Shown here: positions 26,685 to 34,642 of the stretch, piece by piece
How the letters are laid out: every line of letters begins with the position of its first letter
How positions within the stretch are numbered: the stretch's first letter is position 1
Source: Nocardia neocaledoniensis
GTDB lineage: Bacteria > Actinomycetota > Actinomycetes > Mycobacteriales > Mycobacteriaceae
Direction: 5' to 3'
DNA: 64,000 nucleotides
Assembly: GCF_003182135.1 (NCBI RefSeq)
Contig: NZ_QGTL01000007.1
Coordinates: forward strand, 62,001-126,000
Notes under the pieces: model-generated
Told to the model about the DNA's origin: nothing
Seen by the model: only the letters and a program-made list of their open reading frames with translations
The model's database searches: none
Position numbers and translations under genes: made by a program

Positions 26685-27953
26685 CTATTGTTCGGCGGCC
26701 TGCCGCTGTGGACGGATCCGGTAGAGCAGCGCCAGCGCGAGCGCCGCGCCGAGCGTGACGGCCAGTCCGGCGCGGCCCGGCAGGCTTTCCGCCGCCGGGG
26801 TGCCTGCCGTCGGCCAGTCCCGATGCCGGGTGGGAATCGACCACAGGATCGACGGCAGGTACAGCGCGCCCAGGGCGAGCACGGCGCTGGGCAGGTACTC
26901 GTACCGGATCGACCCGGCGGTGTACCCGGCGAGGCAGGCCAACGCGACGGCGCCGATCGGCCAGGCCAGCGACCACGGCAGGCGCGGCGCGAGCGCGGCG
27001 AACACGCACAGCGCGCCGACCGCGAGCATGGCGAGCAGCGGACTCGACCGGCGCAGCCCGGCCAGGATCGTCACCGCGCCGAGGCCGAGCACCAGGAGCA
27101 GGTACCAGCCGAGCCGCGCGGCGTCACCGAGCGCGTCACCCGCAGCGGCCACCCCCACCGCGAGGAGCAGCCAGGCACCGTCGCGGCCGGGCAGCAGGGT
27201 GGCGGCGACGAACGCCGCGATGACGGTGACGGCCACCGCGACGGCGATCTGCCAGGTACTCCCGTCGCGCCCGTCCCATTCCCGCGCGAGCCACTCGGTG
27301 GCGAGCAGCACCGACACCGACAGCACGGTGGCGGCCACGATCGGGCTGATCGGCAGGTCGGCGGCCAGGCGCGGCACCGCGGGCAGCATGATCCCGTGCC
27401 GGTGCCGCAGCGCGTTGACGGCCAGCAGGACGACCGCGGTGCCGACCAGCCAGGCGGGCGTGTAGGAGGCCTCCAGGCTCGAATCGGTGGCGCTGAACAC
27501 CCCGACGACCTCGCCGTAGACGAACACCAGCACGGTGCCGAGCATGAACCCGACCGCCGACCAGCGCCGTCGCAGCGCGACGATCCCGAGCGCGCCGAAC
27601 AGCACGCCGCCGCACAGCGAATCGAGGTAGTTCTGGCTGGTGAGTACGTCGGCCGAATGCATCATTGTGCCGATGAAGTAGTTCAGCGCCAGCGCCGCCG
27701 CCCCGCCCGCCGCGGTGAGCCAGATCAGCCCTGGCCGGGTGATGGGCCTGGCCAGCACGGCAACGACCATGGCGACGATGAGCCCGAGCGCCGCCGCGCG
27801 CGGCACGCTGTTGAGCAGGCTGGTGACGTGGAACGCCGAATGGACCTCCGACCGAGCGCCGAAGGTGAACGGCAAGAACAGCGCGATCCCCGCCGAAGCG
27901 GCCCCGGCGAAGGCCGCGACCGCGTCCAGCAGATCATCGCCGATCCGGGGCAC
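26685..27953 (-). CDS. Polytopic membrane protein of unknown function
   Basis: A 422-residue protein with about 12 predicted TM segments and short loops, rich in Ala, Leu and Val. A few charged loops stand out (FGARSEVHSAFHVTS, TATD-like ATDSSLEASYTPAW, IRYEYLPSA, TRHRDWPTAGTP). I recognise no family or catalytic motif. It lies 116 bases beyond the start of mrpA and is transcribed in the same direction into it, so it could be cotranscribed. The GTG start is preceded seven bases upstream by TATCGT (minus strand, 27961-27966) with no Shine-Dalgarno, consistent with a leaderless mRNA. Confidence 0.72.
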   Translation of the reverse strand: MPRIGDDLLDAVAAFAGAASAGIALFLPFTFGARSEVHSAFHVTSLLNSVPRAAALGLIVAMVVAVLARPITRPGLIWLTAAGGAAALALNYFIGTMMHSADVLTSQNYLDSLCGGVLFGALGIVALRRRWSAVGFMLGTVLVFVYGEVVGVFSATDSSLEASYTPAWLVGTAVVLLAVNALRHRHGIMLPAVPRLAADLPISPIVAATVLSVSVLLATEWLAREWDGRDGSTWQIAVAVAVTVIAAFVAATLLPGRDGAWLLLAVGVAAAGDALGDAARLGWYLLLVLGLGAVTILAGLRRSSPLLAMLAVGALCVFAALAPRLPWSLAWPIGAVALACLAGYTAGSIRYEYLPSAVLALGALYLPSILWSIPTRHRDWPTAGTPAAESLPGRAGLAVTLGAALALALLYRIRPQRQAAEQ

Positions 27954-28005
27954 CCTGTCGACGATACCGGTGGTCAGCCCGGCGGGCGGGGAACGCGCGC
28001 GTGGT

Positions 28006-30210
28006 TCAGGCCCGGCTCTCCGCGTACCGGCGCAGTGACTCGACCTGGGCGGCGTCGAGCGAGGGTCGCACCGTCGCGCGGGCGGTGGCCACGTCGTCGG
28101 CGGTGACGTCGGCCGCTGCCATGTCGCGGCGCAGGGCCGCCAGCGCGGCCTCGCGCAGCAGCGCCGCGCAGTCGGCGGCGGAGTAGCCGTCGAGGTCGGC
28201 GGCCAGCGCGGCCAGGTCGACGTCGTCGGCCAGCGGCACCGAGCGGCCCGCGGTGCGCAGGATGTCGAGCCGGGCGTCGGCGTCCGGCGGCGGCACGAAC
28301 ACCAGCCGGTCGAGCCGGCCGGGACGCAACAGAGCCGGGTCGATCAGCTCGGGCCGGTTGGTGGCGCCGAGGACGACCACATCGCGCAGCGGCTCGACCC
28401 CGTCGAGTTCGGTGAGCAGCGCCGCGACCACGCGGTCGGAGACGCCGGAGTCGCTGCTCTGGCCGCGTCGCGGCGCCAGCGCGTCGACCTCGTCGAGGAA
28501 GATCAGCGACGGCGCGGAGTCGCGGGCCCGCTGGAACAGCTCACGTACCGCCCGCTCGGAGGAGCCGACCCACTTGTCCATCAGCTCAGCGCCTTTCACC
28601 GCGTGCACGCTGAGCTGACCGGTCCCGGCGAGCGCGCGCACCAGGAAGGTCTTGCCGCAGCCGGGCGGTCCGTAGAGCAGCAGGCCGCGCGGCGGATCGA
28701 TGCCGAGGCGGGCGAAGGAGTCGGGATGGCGCAGCGGCCACAGGACCGCCTCGGTGAGCGCCTGTTTGGTCTCCACCATGTCGCCGACATCGTCGAGGTC
28801 CAGCGAGCCGATCGCCAATTCCTCGGTCCCCGAACGTGACAGCGGCCGAATGACCTCGAGTGCCCCGACCAGGTCGTCCTGGGCGAGCTCCGGCTCGGAC
28901 TGCTCGCGACTGGCCCGCCCCGCCGCCCGGACCGCCGCCTCCCGGCACAGTGCCGCGAGATCGGCCACCACGAAACCCGGCGTGCGCGAAGCGATCACCT
29001 CGAGGTCGAGCGTGCCTGCGGGCACCTTGCGCAGCAACTGTTCCAGCAGGGCGCGCCGGATCGCGGCCGTCGGCAGCGGCAGCGCGAGTTCGCGGTCGCA
29101 CAGGTCGGGCGCGCGCAGCCGCGAATCCACCTGCGCGGGATGGGCGGTCGTGGCCAGCAGGGCCACGCACGGCGCCTTCATCGCCGCGCGCAGCTGGTCG
29201 AGGATGAGGGTGGCCACCGGCTCGGCTTCGGCGGGCAGCAGCGCGTCGATGTCGGTGATGAGCAGGACGCCGCCGCGTCCACCGGCCACGTCGCCCACCG
29301 CCTCGGCGACCTCGCGTAGCCGCGAACCGCTCTCCATCGCACCGACACTCGGCCCGTCGAGCTCGACGATCCGGCGCGGCGCGGCCACCGCCCTGGCCAG
29401 GGTTGTTTTGCCGACCCCGGCGGGGCCGGTGACCAGCACGCCCAGATGCGCGGGCGCGCCGAGGGTTTTCAGCAGCTCGGGTTCGTCGAGCGCCAGGCTC
29501 AGCCACTCCGCGAGCTTGGCGGCCTGGGCTTGGACGCCCGCCAGGTCCTCGACCGGGATGGCCGCGCTGCCCGAGCTCACCGAGACCGCGCTCTCCGGCG
29601 CTCCGTTGGCGCCCGCGTCGGTGTCGCGCTCCACCGCGTGCATGATCGCGGCGGGCCCGCGGCCCCAGCCGACGGCCGAATTCGGTTGCACGCTCACCGG
29701 TCCCGGCATCGGATCGATCGCGGTGACGGTGAGCAGTTCGGTCGTCCAGGCGATGCCGAAGGCGCGCGAGAGGGCCTGGGTCGCCGCCGCGGAACTGATG
29801 TCGGGGCCGAGATCGCGCGGCAGCAGCGAGACCGTGTCGCCGACGGTCACCACCTTGCCGAGCAGTGCCTGGCGCAGCGTGGCCGCGGGGATGCTGGCCG
29901 TCGCCTGCGCCGAACCGCTCAGCGAGATCTGCTTCGCGCCGTACACCGTCACCGGGGTGACGGTCACCGCCGCGTTCTCCCGTAGCCCGACATTCGACAG
30001 GGTCACGTCATCGAGCAGCGCCACCCCCGGCGCGGTGCCCGCCGGCGCCTTCGCCACCACCGCGGCGGTGCGGCGCGCGCCGATCAGCGCGATACCGTCC
30101 CATTCGCGCAGGCCGAGCGCGGTGAGCGTCTCGGGGTGCAGACGCACCACCCCGCGCCGGGCATCGGCTGCCGAGGGATTGAGCCGGGCGGTCAGCGAGA
30201 GTTCAGCCAC
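28006..30210 (-). CDS. Tandem AAA+ ATPase, CDC48/VAT-like (Rv0435c-like)
   Basis: A 734-residue double-AAA protein of the p97/CDC48 group. Residues 1 to about 180 form an N-domain (double-psi barrel-like; SAADARRGVVRLHPETLTALGLREWDGIALIG). The first AAA domain has Walker A GPAGVGKTTLARAV but a degenerate Walker B (LLITDIDALLP, Ile in place of the catalytic Glu). The second is complete: Walker A GPPGCGKT, Walker B LIFLDEVDALAP and the arginine-finger/sensor region GATNRPELIDPALLRPGRLDRLVF. It is an unfoldase or segregase candidate; substrates are unknown. It is divergent from a lipoprotein gene across 175 bases. Confidence 0.92.
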   Translation of the reverse strand: MAELSLTARLNPSAADARRGVVRLHPETLTALGLREWDGIALIGARRTAAVVAKAPAGTAPGVALLDDVTLSNVGLRENAAVTVTPVTVYGAKQISLSGSAQATASIPAATLRQALLGKVVTVGDTVSLLPRDLGPDISSAAATQALSRAFGIAWTTELLTVTAIDPMPGPVSVQPNSAVGWGRGPAAIMHAVERDTDAGANGAPESAVSVSSGSAAIPVEDLAGVQAQAAKLAEWLSLALDEPELLKTLGAPAHLGVLVTGPAGVGKTTLARAVAAPRRIVELDGPSVGAMESGSRLREVAEAVGDVAGGRGGVLLITDIDALLPAEAEPVATLILDQLRAAMKAPCVALLATTAHPAQVDSRLRAPDLCDRELALPLPTAAIRRALLEQLLRKVPAGTLDLEVIASRTPGFVVADLAALCREAAVRAAGRASREQSEPELAQDDLVGALEVIRPLSRSGTEELAIGSLDLDDVGDMVETKQALTEAVLWPLRHPDSFARLGIDPPRGLLLYGPPGCGKTFLVRALAGTGQLSVHAVKGAELMDKWVGSSERAVRELFQRARDSAPSLIFLDEVDALAPRRGQSSDSGVSDRVVAALLTELDGVEPLRDVVVLGATNRPELIDPALLRPGRLDRLVFVPPPDADARLDILRTAGRSVPLADDVDLAALAADLDGYSAADCAALLREAALAALRRDMAAADVTADDVATARATVRPSLDAAQVESLRRYAESRA

Positions 30211-30385
30211 CGTGTCATTCTGCCGCGCCTCGGCGCCGGCGCGCTCGGACGATCAGGAAACGTTTGGCGGGCGGCAAGCGCGCACGGCCAGAGTGACTGA
30301 CATGACACTCCACCGCTACCAGCCGGTACGCTGCATCGGACGCGCCGGAGGTTCCGGCGCCGAGATCCACCGGGGAATGCAGCAG

Positions 30386-30775
30386 ATGAATCGAATCTCC
30401 CTCGTCGTCCTGGCCGCCGGCGCGGTCTGCCTGACACTGGCCGGGTGCGGTTCCGACGAGTCCGCCGACGCCAGCGGGCTCCGCAAGGGCACGCCGTCAT
30501 CCAGCGCGAGCGCGAGTGCTACGACCACCAAGCCGGCGGCGAGCACCACGCAGGCGCCTGCCGCCGCAGGCGCCGACATCACCTGCGCGCAGTTCAAGAC
30601 CCTCGACGGCGAGGGCGAGAAGAAGGCGATCGACGAGATCCTCGCGGCCAACCCCGGTGGCCCCTTCGAGGGTAGCCCGAACGTGGCGCTCGGCACCGCC
30701 AAGCTGGTGTGCCTGGCGCCCGGCAACGCCGACAAGACCGTCGCCGAGGCCGCCGGGATCAAGCCGCAGGGCTGA
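30386..30775 (+). CDS. Secreted lipoprotein with HdeA-like two-cysteine domain
   Basis: A 129-residue lipoprotein: signal peptide with lipobox LAGC (Cys21), a Ser/Thr/Ala-rich spacer to about residue 67, then a small helical domain (DITCAQFKTLDGEGEKKAIDEILAAN ... KLVCLAPGNADKTVAEAAGI) with two Cys that could form a disulfide. The CAQF-LD pattern and second Cys near the end recall the HdeA acid-chaperone-like lipoproteins of mycobacteria; this is a resemblance by eye. ATG 30386 follows GGGGA; an ATG three codons earlier is possible. Its stop abuts the UBP zinc-finger gene. Confidence 0.75.
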   Translation: MNRISLVVLAAGAVCLTLAGCGSDESADASGLRKGTPSSSASASATTTKPAASTTQAPAAAGADITCAQFKTLDGEGEKKAIDEILAANPGGPFEGSPNVALGTAKLVCLAPGNADKTVAEAAGIKPQG

Positions 30776-31132
30776 TCAGTGGATGTGTGACTGCCAGTCG
30801 GCGGGCACCCGGTCGGCCGGGCCGGGCACCGTCTGGCCGATCGGGTGACTCGTCGGCGCGGCGAGCTCGGGACCGCCGCTGTACATCTCCTCGGTCGAGA
30901 AGTTGTAGAACCAGTCCTCGCCGGGCTCGTAGCTCTGCATGAACGGATGCCCGCTTGCCTTGAAATGCTTCGTGGCGTGCTGGCTCGGCGAGCTGTCACA
31001 GCAGCCGATGTGCCCGCACTCGGCGCAGCGGCGCAGGTGCACCCACCAGCCGCCCGCGGCGTCGCACTCCACACACCCGGCGCCGCTGGGCGGCACGCTC
31101 GGATCGATACCGTCGAACTCTTCCGACATCAT
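30776..31132 (-). CDS. UBP-type zinc-finger protein
   Basis: A 118-residue protein consisting of a ZnF-UBP domain, the fold that in eukaryotic deubiquitinases grips the ubiquitin C-terminus. Zinc ligands are visible as Cys20/Cys23 (CVEC), Cys36/Cys39 (CAEC), Cys44 and His52, His56, His62, with the typical GHIGCCDSS and HFKASGHPFMQSYEPGEDWFY. Bacteria lack ubiquitin, so the bound ligand is unknown. The start overlaps the histidine kinase stop; ATG codons at 31132 and 31129 are both usable, with AGGAG before them. It is the last gene of the redox-signalling operon. Confidence 0.9.
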   Translation of the reverse strand: MMSEEFDGIDPSVPPSGAGCVECDAAGGWWVHLRRCAECGHIGCCDSSPSQHATKHFKASGHPFMQSYEPGEDWFYNFSTEEMYSGGPELAAPTSHPIGQTVPGPADRVPADWQSHIH

Positions 31133-32565
31133 TGATCTCCTGCCTGTGGGTCCAGCGGCAGCCGGACGATGAATCGGGTGTCGCCCGGCTCGGACTCGAC
31201 CCGGATGTCGCCGTGGTGCTTGTTGACCACGATCCGGAACGAGATGTCGAGGCCGAGCCCGGTACCGTCGCCGACCGGTTTGGTGGTGAAGAAGGGTTCG
31301 AAGATCCGGCCGATGGCCTCGGGCGCGATACCGGGCCCGGTGTCACCGATCTCGACGACGGCGCAGTCGTTCTCCTTGTAGGTCCGCACGGTCAGGGTGC
31401 CGGTGCCGCCCATCGCGTACACCGCATTGTCGATCAGATTGGTCCACACCTGGTTGAGCTCGGCCGCGAAACACGGCACCGGCGGCAGCGCGCGGTCGTA
31501 GTCCTTGACCACCGCGACGCCGTCGCCGAGCTTGCGGTTGAGCATCACCAGCGTGGAGTCGAGCAGTTCGTGCAGGTCGACGACCTGGTACGGCGCGCGG
31601 TCCATCTGCGAGTACTGCTTGGCCGCGCCGACCAGCGTGGAGATGCGGGTCGTCGAGTCGGCGACCTCGTTCATCAGCAGCTCGGTCTCGATGGTGTAGT
31701 TCAGCCAGCGGATCGCGCCCTCGAACACCTGCGCCTGGCAGGCCTCGAGGGTGGCGTGCACGCCCTCGAGCCAGTCGACGTCGAGGCCGGCCTGGACGAA
31801 GGTCGGCGCGAGGTTCCAGCCGTCGGCCAGGCCGTGCTCGTCGAACCAGTCGGCCAGCGCGTCCTCCCGGTCGGCCGCCTCGAGCGGGGACAGGTCGGGC
31901 GCCTTGGCGACCTGCTCGGCGGCCTGTTCCTGCAGTTCCACGAGTTTCACGAACGCCTCGGGCTGGAACTTGCCCTCGGCCATCATCTTCAGCTTGTGCC
32001 GCATTCCGGCCACCCGCTCGCGCAGGCCCGCCGTCGCGCGGACCGCCGCCGCGGCCGGGTTGTTGAGCTCATGGGTGAGCCCGGCGGAGAGCGAACCGAG
32101 CGCGAGCAGCCGCTCCCGCTCCGCGATCCGCTGACTCGACTTCTGCCCGCCGTAGAACGCGCCCTCGAGCAGGTGCACGGCCATCGGGAACCAGTCCTTG
32201 ACCATCCGCGCGAAGTCGGCGGCGGCCAGCACCAGGAACCGGGACCGCCGCTCGACGTACATCGACCCGGCGTAGTCCTGGCTCACCTTGTCGCCGAGGT
32301 AGGCCATCCAGGCGCCGGCGTAGACGCCGCGCTGGTCGGTGCGGTTGATCTCGATCTCCATCCCGCCCGAGAGCTTGGTGAGCCGCACCTCGCCGTTGAT
32401 CAGGACGTAGAAGCAGGTCGCCGGGTCGCCCTCGCGATACACCTGGCCCGCGTCGATGTACTCGATCCGGCCGACCGCGCACAGCTGCGCGAGCTGGTCG
32501 TCGTCGAGCTTCTCGAACAGGAACAGCGTGCGCAGTTCGTTCGGATCGCAGATCAATTCGCTCAC
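31129..32565 (-). CDS. Cyclic-nucleotide-domain sensor histidine kinase
   Basis: A 478-residue cytosolic kinase without TM segments. Residues about 12-125 form a cNMP-binding (CRP-like) domain (LFEKLDDDQLAQLCAVGRIEYIDAGQVYREGD), used in this family for ligand or redox input. The dimerisation/phosphoacceptor helix is SLSAGLTHELNNPAAAAVRA (His165). The ATPase domain has LNQVWTNLIDNAVYAM (N box), GDTGPGIAP (G1), FFTTKPVGDGTGLGLDIS (F/G2). GTG 32563-32565 is chosen since AGGAG lies five bases before it. Nine bases separate it from the receiver-reductase gene, its probable phosphotransfer partner. Confidence 0.9.
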   Translation of the reverse strand: MSELICDPNELRTLFLFEKLDDDQLAQLCAVGRIEYIDAGQVYREGDPATCFYVLINGEVRLTKLSGGMEIEINRTDQRGVYAGAWMAYLGDKVSQDYAGSMYVERRSRFLVLAAADFARMVKDWFPMAVHLLEGAFYGGQKSSQRIAERERLLALGSLSAGLTHELNNPAAAAVRATAGLRERVAGMRHKLKMMAEGKFQPEAFVKLVELQEQAAEQVAKAPDLSPLEAADREDALADWFDEHGLADGWNLAPTFVQAGLDVDWLEGVHATLEACQAQVFEGAIRWLNYTIETELLMNEVADSTTRISTLVGAAKQYSQMDRAPYQVVDLHELLDSTLVMLNRKLGDGVAVVKDYDRALPPVPCFAAELNQVWTNLIDNAVYAMGGTGTLTVRTYKENDCAVVEIGDTGPGIAPEAIGRIFEPFFTTKPVGDGTGLGLDISFRIVVNKHHGDIRVESEPGDTRFIVRLPLDPQAGDQ

Positions 32566-32573
32566 AGCCACTC

Positions 32574-34241
32574 CTAGGCCAGGTACCGGTGGACGAGCAT
32601 GACGGCCATCGCGCCCTCGCCGACGGCGGAGGCCACCCGCTTGGCCGATTCGGCGTGTACGTCGCCCGCGACGAAGACGCCGGGGACGCTGGTCTCGAGA
32701 TGGTGTGGCGGCCGCGGCAGTTCCCAGCCGGGCGGGCGGTTGCCGTCCACCATCAGGTCCGGCCCCGCGACGACGTAACCGGCCTCGTCCCTGATGACGA
32801 CCCCGTCGAGCCAGCCGGTCTGCGGCGCGGCGCCGATGAACAGGAACAGCCGGTGCGCCTCGACCTTGTCCTCGGTGCCCGCCTTGTTGTCGCGCAGGAT
32901 GATCCGTTCGAGGTGATCGTCACCGTCGACGCCGACGACCTCGGTCTCGGTGTGCACCACGATGTTCGGGATCTGCGCGATCTGCTGGATGAGGTAGTGC
33001 GACATGGACTTCTCCAGCGCGTCGGCCCGCACCACGATGTGCACGCGACGCGCGTTGCGCGACAGGAACACCGCCGCCTGGCCCGCCGAGTTGGCGCCGC
33101 CCACGATGTAGACGTCCTGGTCGGCGCACTCGGCCGCCTCGGTCATGGCCGAGCCGTAATACACGCCGCGTCCGGTGAATTCGTCCACGCCCGGCGCCGG
33201 ATGACGCCGATAGTCCACGCCGGTCGCGATGAGCACGGTGTGCGCGCACAGCCTGCCGCCGTCGGCGAAGCGCACCGTGCGCGCCGAACCGTTGACCTCG
33301 AGGCCCACCACGTCGCGGGTGGTGATGATCTCGGCGCCGAACTTGGCCGCCTGCCTGCGCGCCCGGTCGGCCAGCTGCGCGCCGGACAGGCCGTCGGGGA
33401 AGCCGAGGTAGTTCTCGATGCGCGAACTCTGCCCGGCCTGCCCGCCGGTGGCGGTGCGCTCGACGAGCACCGTGCGCAAGCCCTCCGACGCGCCGTACAC
33501 GGCGGCGCCGAGCCCCGCCGGGCCGCCGCCGACCACGATGAGGTCGTAGAAGTCGCCGCTGGGTTCCACGGTGAGCCCCACGTTCTCGGCGAGCTCGCTG
33601 TCGCTGGGCTGGATCAGCGCCGAGCCCGCGGCGGTGATCACCACCGGACAGCGCAGCGGATCGGCGCCCGCGGCCTCGAGCAGTCGCGCGCCCTCCGGCT
33701 CGTCGACCGGGTACCACCGATAGGGCAACTGGTTGCGCGCCAGGAACTCCCGCACCTGCGAGGAGCGCGGCGACCACCGGTCACCGACGACCTTCGTCTC
33801 GTACACCGGCCGGTGCTCGGCGCTGCGCCAGGCGGCGAGCAACTCGTCCAGCACCGGATAGAGCTTCTCCTCCGGCGGGTCCCACGGCTTCAGCAGGTAG
33901 TGATCGAGGTCGATGACGTTGATCGCGTCGATCGCGGCATTGGTGTCGGCGTAGGCGGTCAGCAGGACGCGCCGCGCGAACGGATGCAGGTCCATCGCCT
34001 GCTCGAGGAACTCGATGCCGTCCATGCCCGGCATCCGGTAATCGGCGATCAGCACCGCGACGGGCTGTCCGCGCAGCTTCATCTCGCGCAGCGCCTCGAG
34101 CGCCTGTGGGCCGGACTCGGCGCGCAGGATCCGGTAGTCGGCGCCGTAGCGGCGGCGCAGATCGCGCACCACGGCCCGGGAGACCCCGGGATCGTCGTCA
34201 ACGCTCAGGATGGCCGGTTTGGTTACCGCGGGAGTGCTCAC
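32574..34241 (-). CDS. Fused response-regulator receiver / thioredoxin-reductase-like flavoprotein
   Basis: A 555-residue three-part protein. Residues 5-130 are a CheY-like receiver with acidic pocket D15-D17, phosphoacceptor Asp67 (LIADYRMPGMDG) and Lys118. Residues about 145-215 are thioredoxin/GST-N-like (VVGDRWSPRSSQVREFLARN), where a glutaredoxin CPxC would sit at the SPRS. Residues 230-555 are an FAD/NAD(P)H pyridine-nucleotide oxidoreductase (VVGGGPAG; IVGGANSAGQAA). The redox CxxC of thioredoxin reductase is absent: the equivalent stretch reads GVYYGSAMTEAAEC. The protein may therefore be a flavin-based switch or oxidase rather than a thiol reductase. The GTG start is 33 bases after the 59-residue gene. 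Confidence 0.88.
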   Translation of the reverse strand: MSTPAVTKPAILSVDDDPGVSRAVVRDLRRRYGADYRILRAESGPQALEALREMKLRGQPVAVLIADYRMPGMDGIEFLEQAMDLHPFARRVLLTAYADTNAAIDAINVIDLDHYLLKPWDPPEEKLYPVLDELLAAWRSAEHRPVYETKVVGDRWSPRSSQVREFLARNQLPYRWYPVDEPEGARLLEAAGADPLRCPVVITAAGSALIQPSDSELAENVGLTVEPSGDFYDLIVVGGGPAGLGAAVYGASEGLRTVLVERTATGGQAGQSSRIENYLGFPDGLSGAQLADRARRQAAKFGAEIITTRDVVGLEVNGSARTVRFADGGRLCAHTVLIATGVDYRRHPAPGVDEFTGRGVYYGSAMTEAAECADQDVYIVGGANSAGQAAVFLSRNARRVHIVVRADALEKSMSHYLIQQIAQIPNIVVHTETEVVGVDGDDHLERIILRDNKAGTEDKVEAHRLFLFIGAAPQTGWLDGVVIRDEAGYVVAGPDLMVDGNRPPGWELPRPPHHLETSVPGVFVAGDVHAESAKRVASAVGEGAMAVMLVHRYLA

Positions 34242-34274
34242 CCGTCGAGTATCCCCCTTCGCCCCCGCGCGTGC

Positions 34275-34454
34275 TCAGACCTGGTTGTGCAGCACCAGGT
34301 CGAGTTCGCTGGGTGTCAGCAGGCGTTCGAGGCGCTCGTCGCGTTTGCGGCGGGTGAGGGCGGCGCGGAGCGCGGAGCTGTCGTCCGGCTCGATGGTGGG
34401 CAGCAGCGGGACGTCGTTGATGTTCCTGCGTGGCAGGAAGGAGCGCAGTTTCAC
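34275..34454 (-). CDS. Small basic protein, 59 residues, heading the redox-signalling operon
   Basis: A short reading frame starting GTG (34452-34454) and stopping TGA (34275-34277). The product begins MKLRSFLPRRNINDVPLLPT, continues with an acidic stretch (IEPDDSS) and a very basic helix (LRAALTRRKRDERLERLLTPSELDLVL), ending HNQV. The third codon position is almost always G or C, about 85-90%, as in real genes here, and GAGGTGA lies upstream. It is followed after 33 bases by the receiver-reductase gene on the same strand. No family is recognised. The main alternative is a non-coding leader. Confidence 0.55.
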   Translation of the reverse strand: MKLRSFLPRRNINDVPLLPTIEPDDSSALRAALTRRKRDERLERLLTPSELDLVLHNQV

Positions 34455-34579
34455 GGCCGATCACCTCGGTTCGACGACAGGGACGCGGTGGCTGAGCTTC
34501 GTCGGTCAGCAACGTCGATTAGCGAAGAGTTTGCCAGCATGTCCGGGTTGGTGCAACTGGGACGAGGTGGACACGGCGA

Positions 34580-34627
34580 GCCCACCGCTCGGCGGTCCGC
34601 TCGGGGCGGACCGCCGCCGCGGTGGGC
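34580..34627 (-). terminator. Terminator of fabH
   Basis: Long hairpin: GCCCACCGC plus GGCGGTCCGC (34580-34600) pairs with GCGGACCGCC plus GCGGTGGGC (34605-34627), with a small internal bulge and a TCGG-type loop. It begins 16 bases past the fabH stop and isolates it from the redox operon. Confidence 0.75.
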
Positions 34628-34642
34628 GGATTTGCTGGTCGG

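Noticed and set aside
23896..26724. A 942-residue open frame on the plus strand opposite mrpA
   Set aside because: It is an Arg/Gly/His/Gln-rich shadow produced by GC-biased codons of mrpA on the opposite strand; it matches no family and has no start signal.
28700..30385. Upstream extension of the lipoprotein frame opposite the AAA ATPase
   Set aside because: The real protein starts at ATG 30386 with a lipoprotein signal; the extension is antisense to the ATPase and Ser/Arg-rich.
33100..33180. Possible frameshift explaining loss of the CxxC motif in the receiver-flavoprotein
   Set aside because: The frame is continuous, with family-like sequence on both sides, and no shifted frame restores a CxxC.
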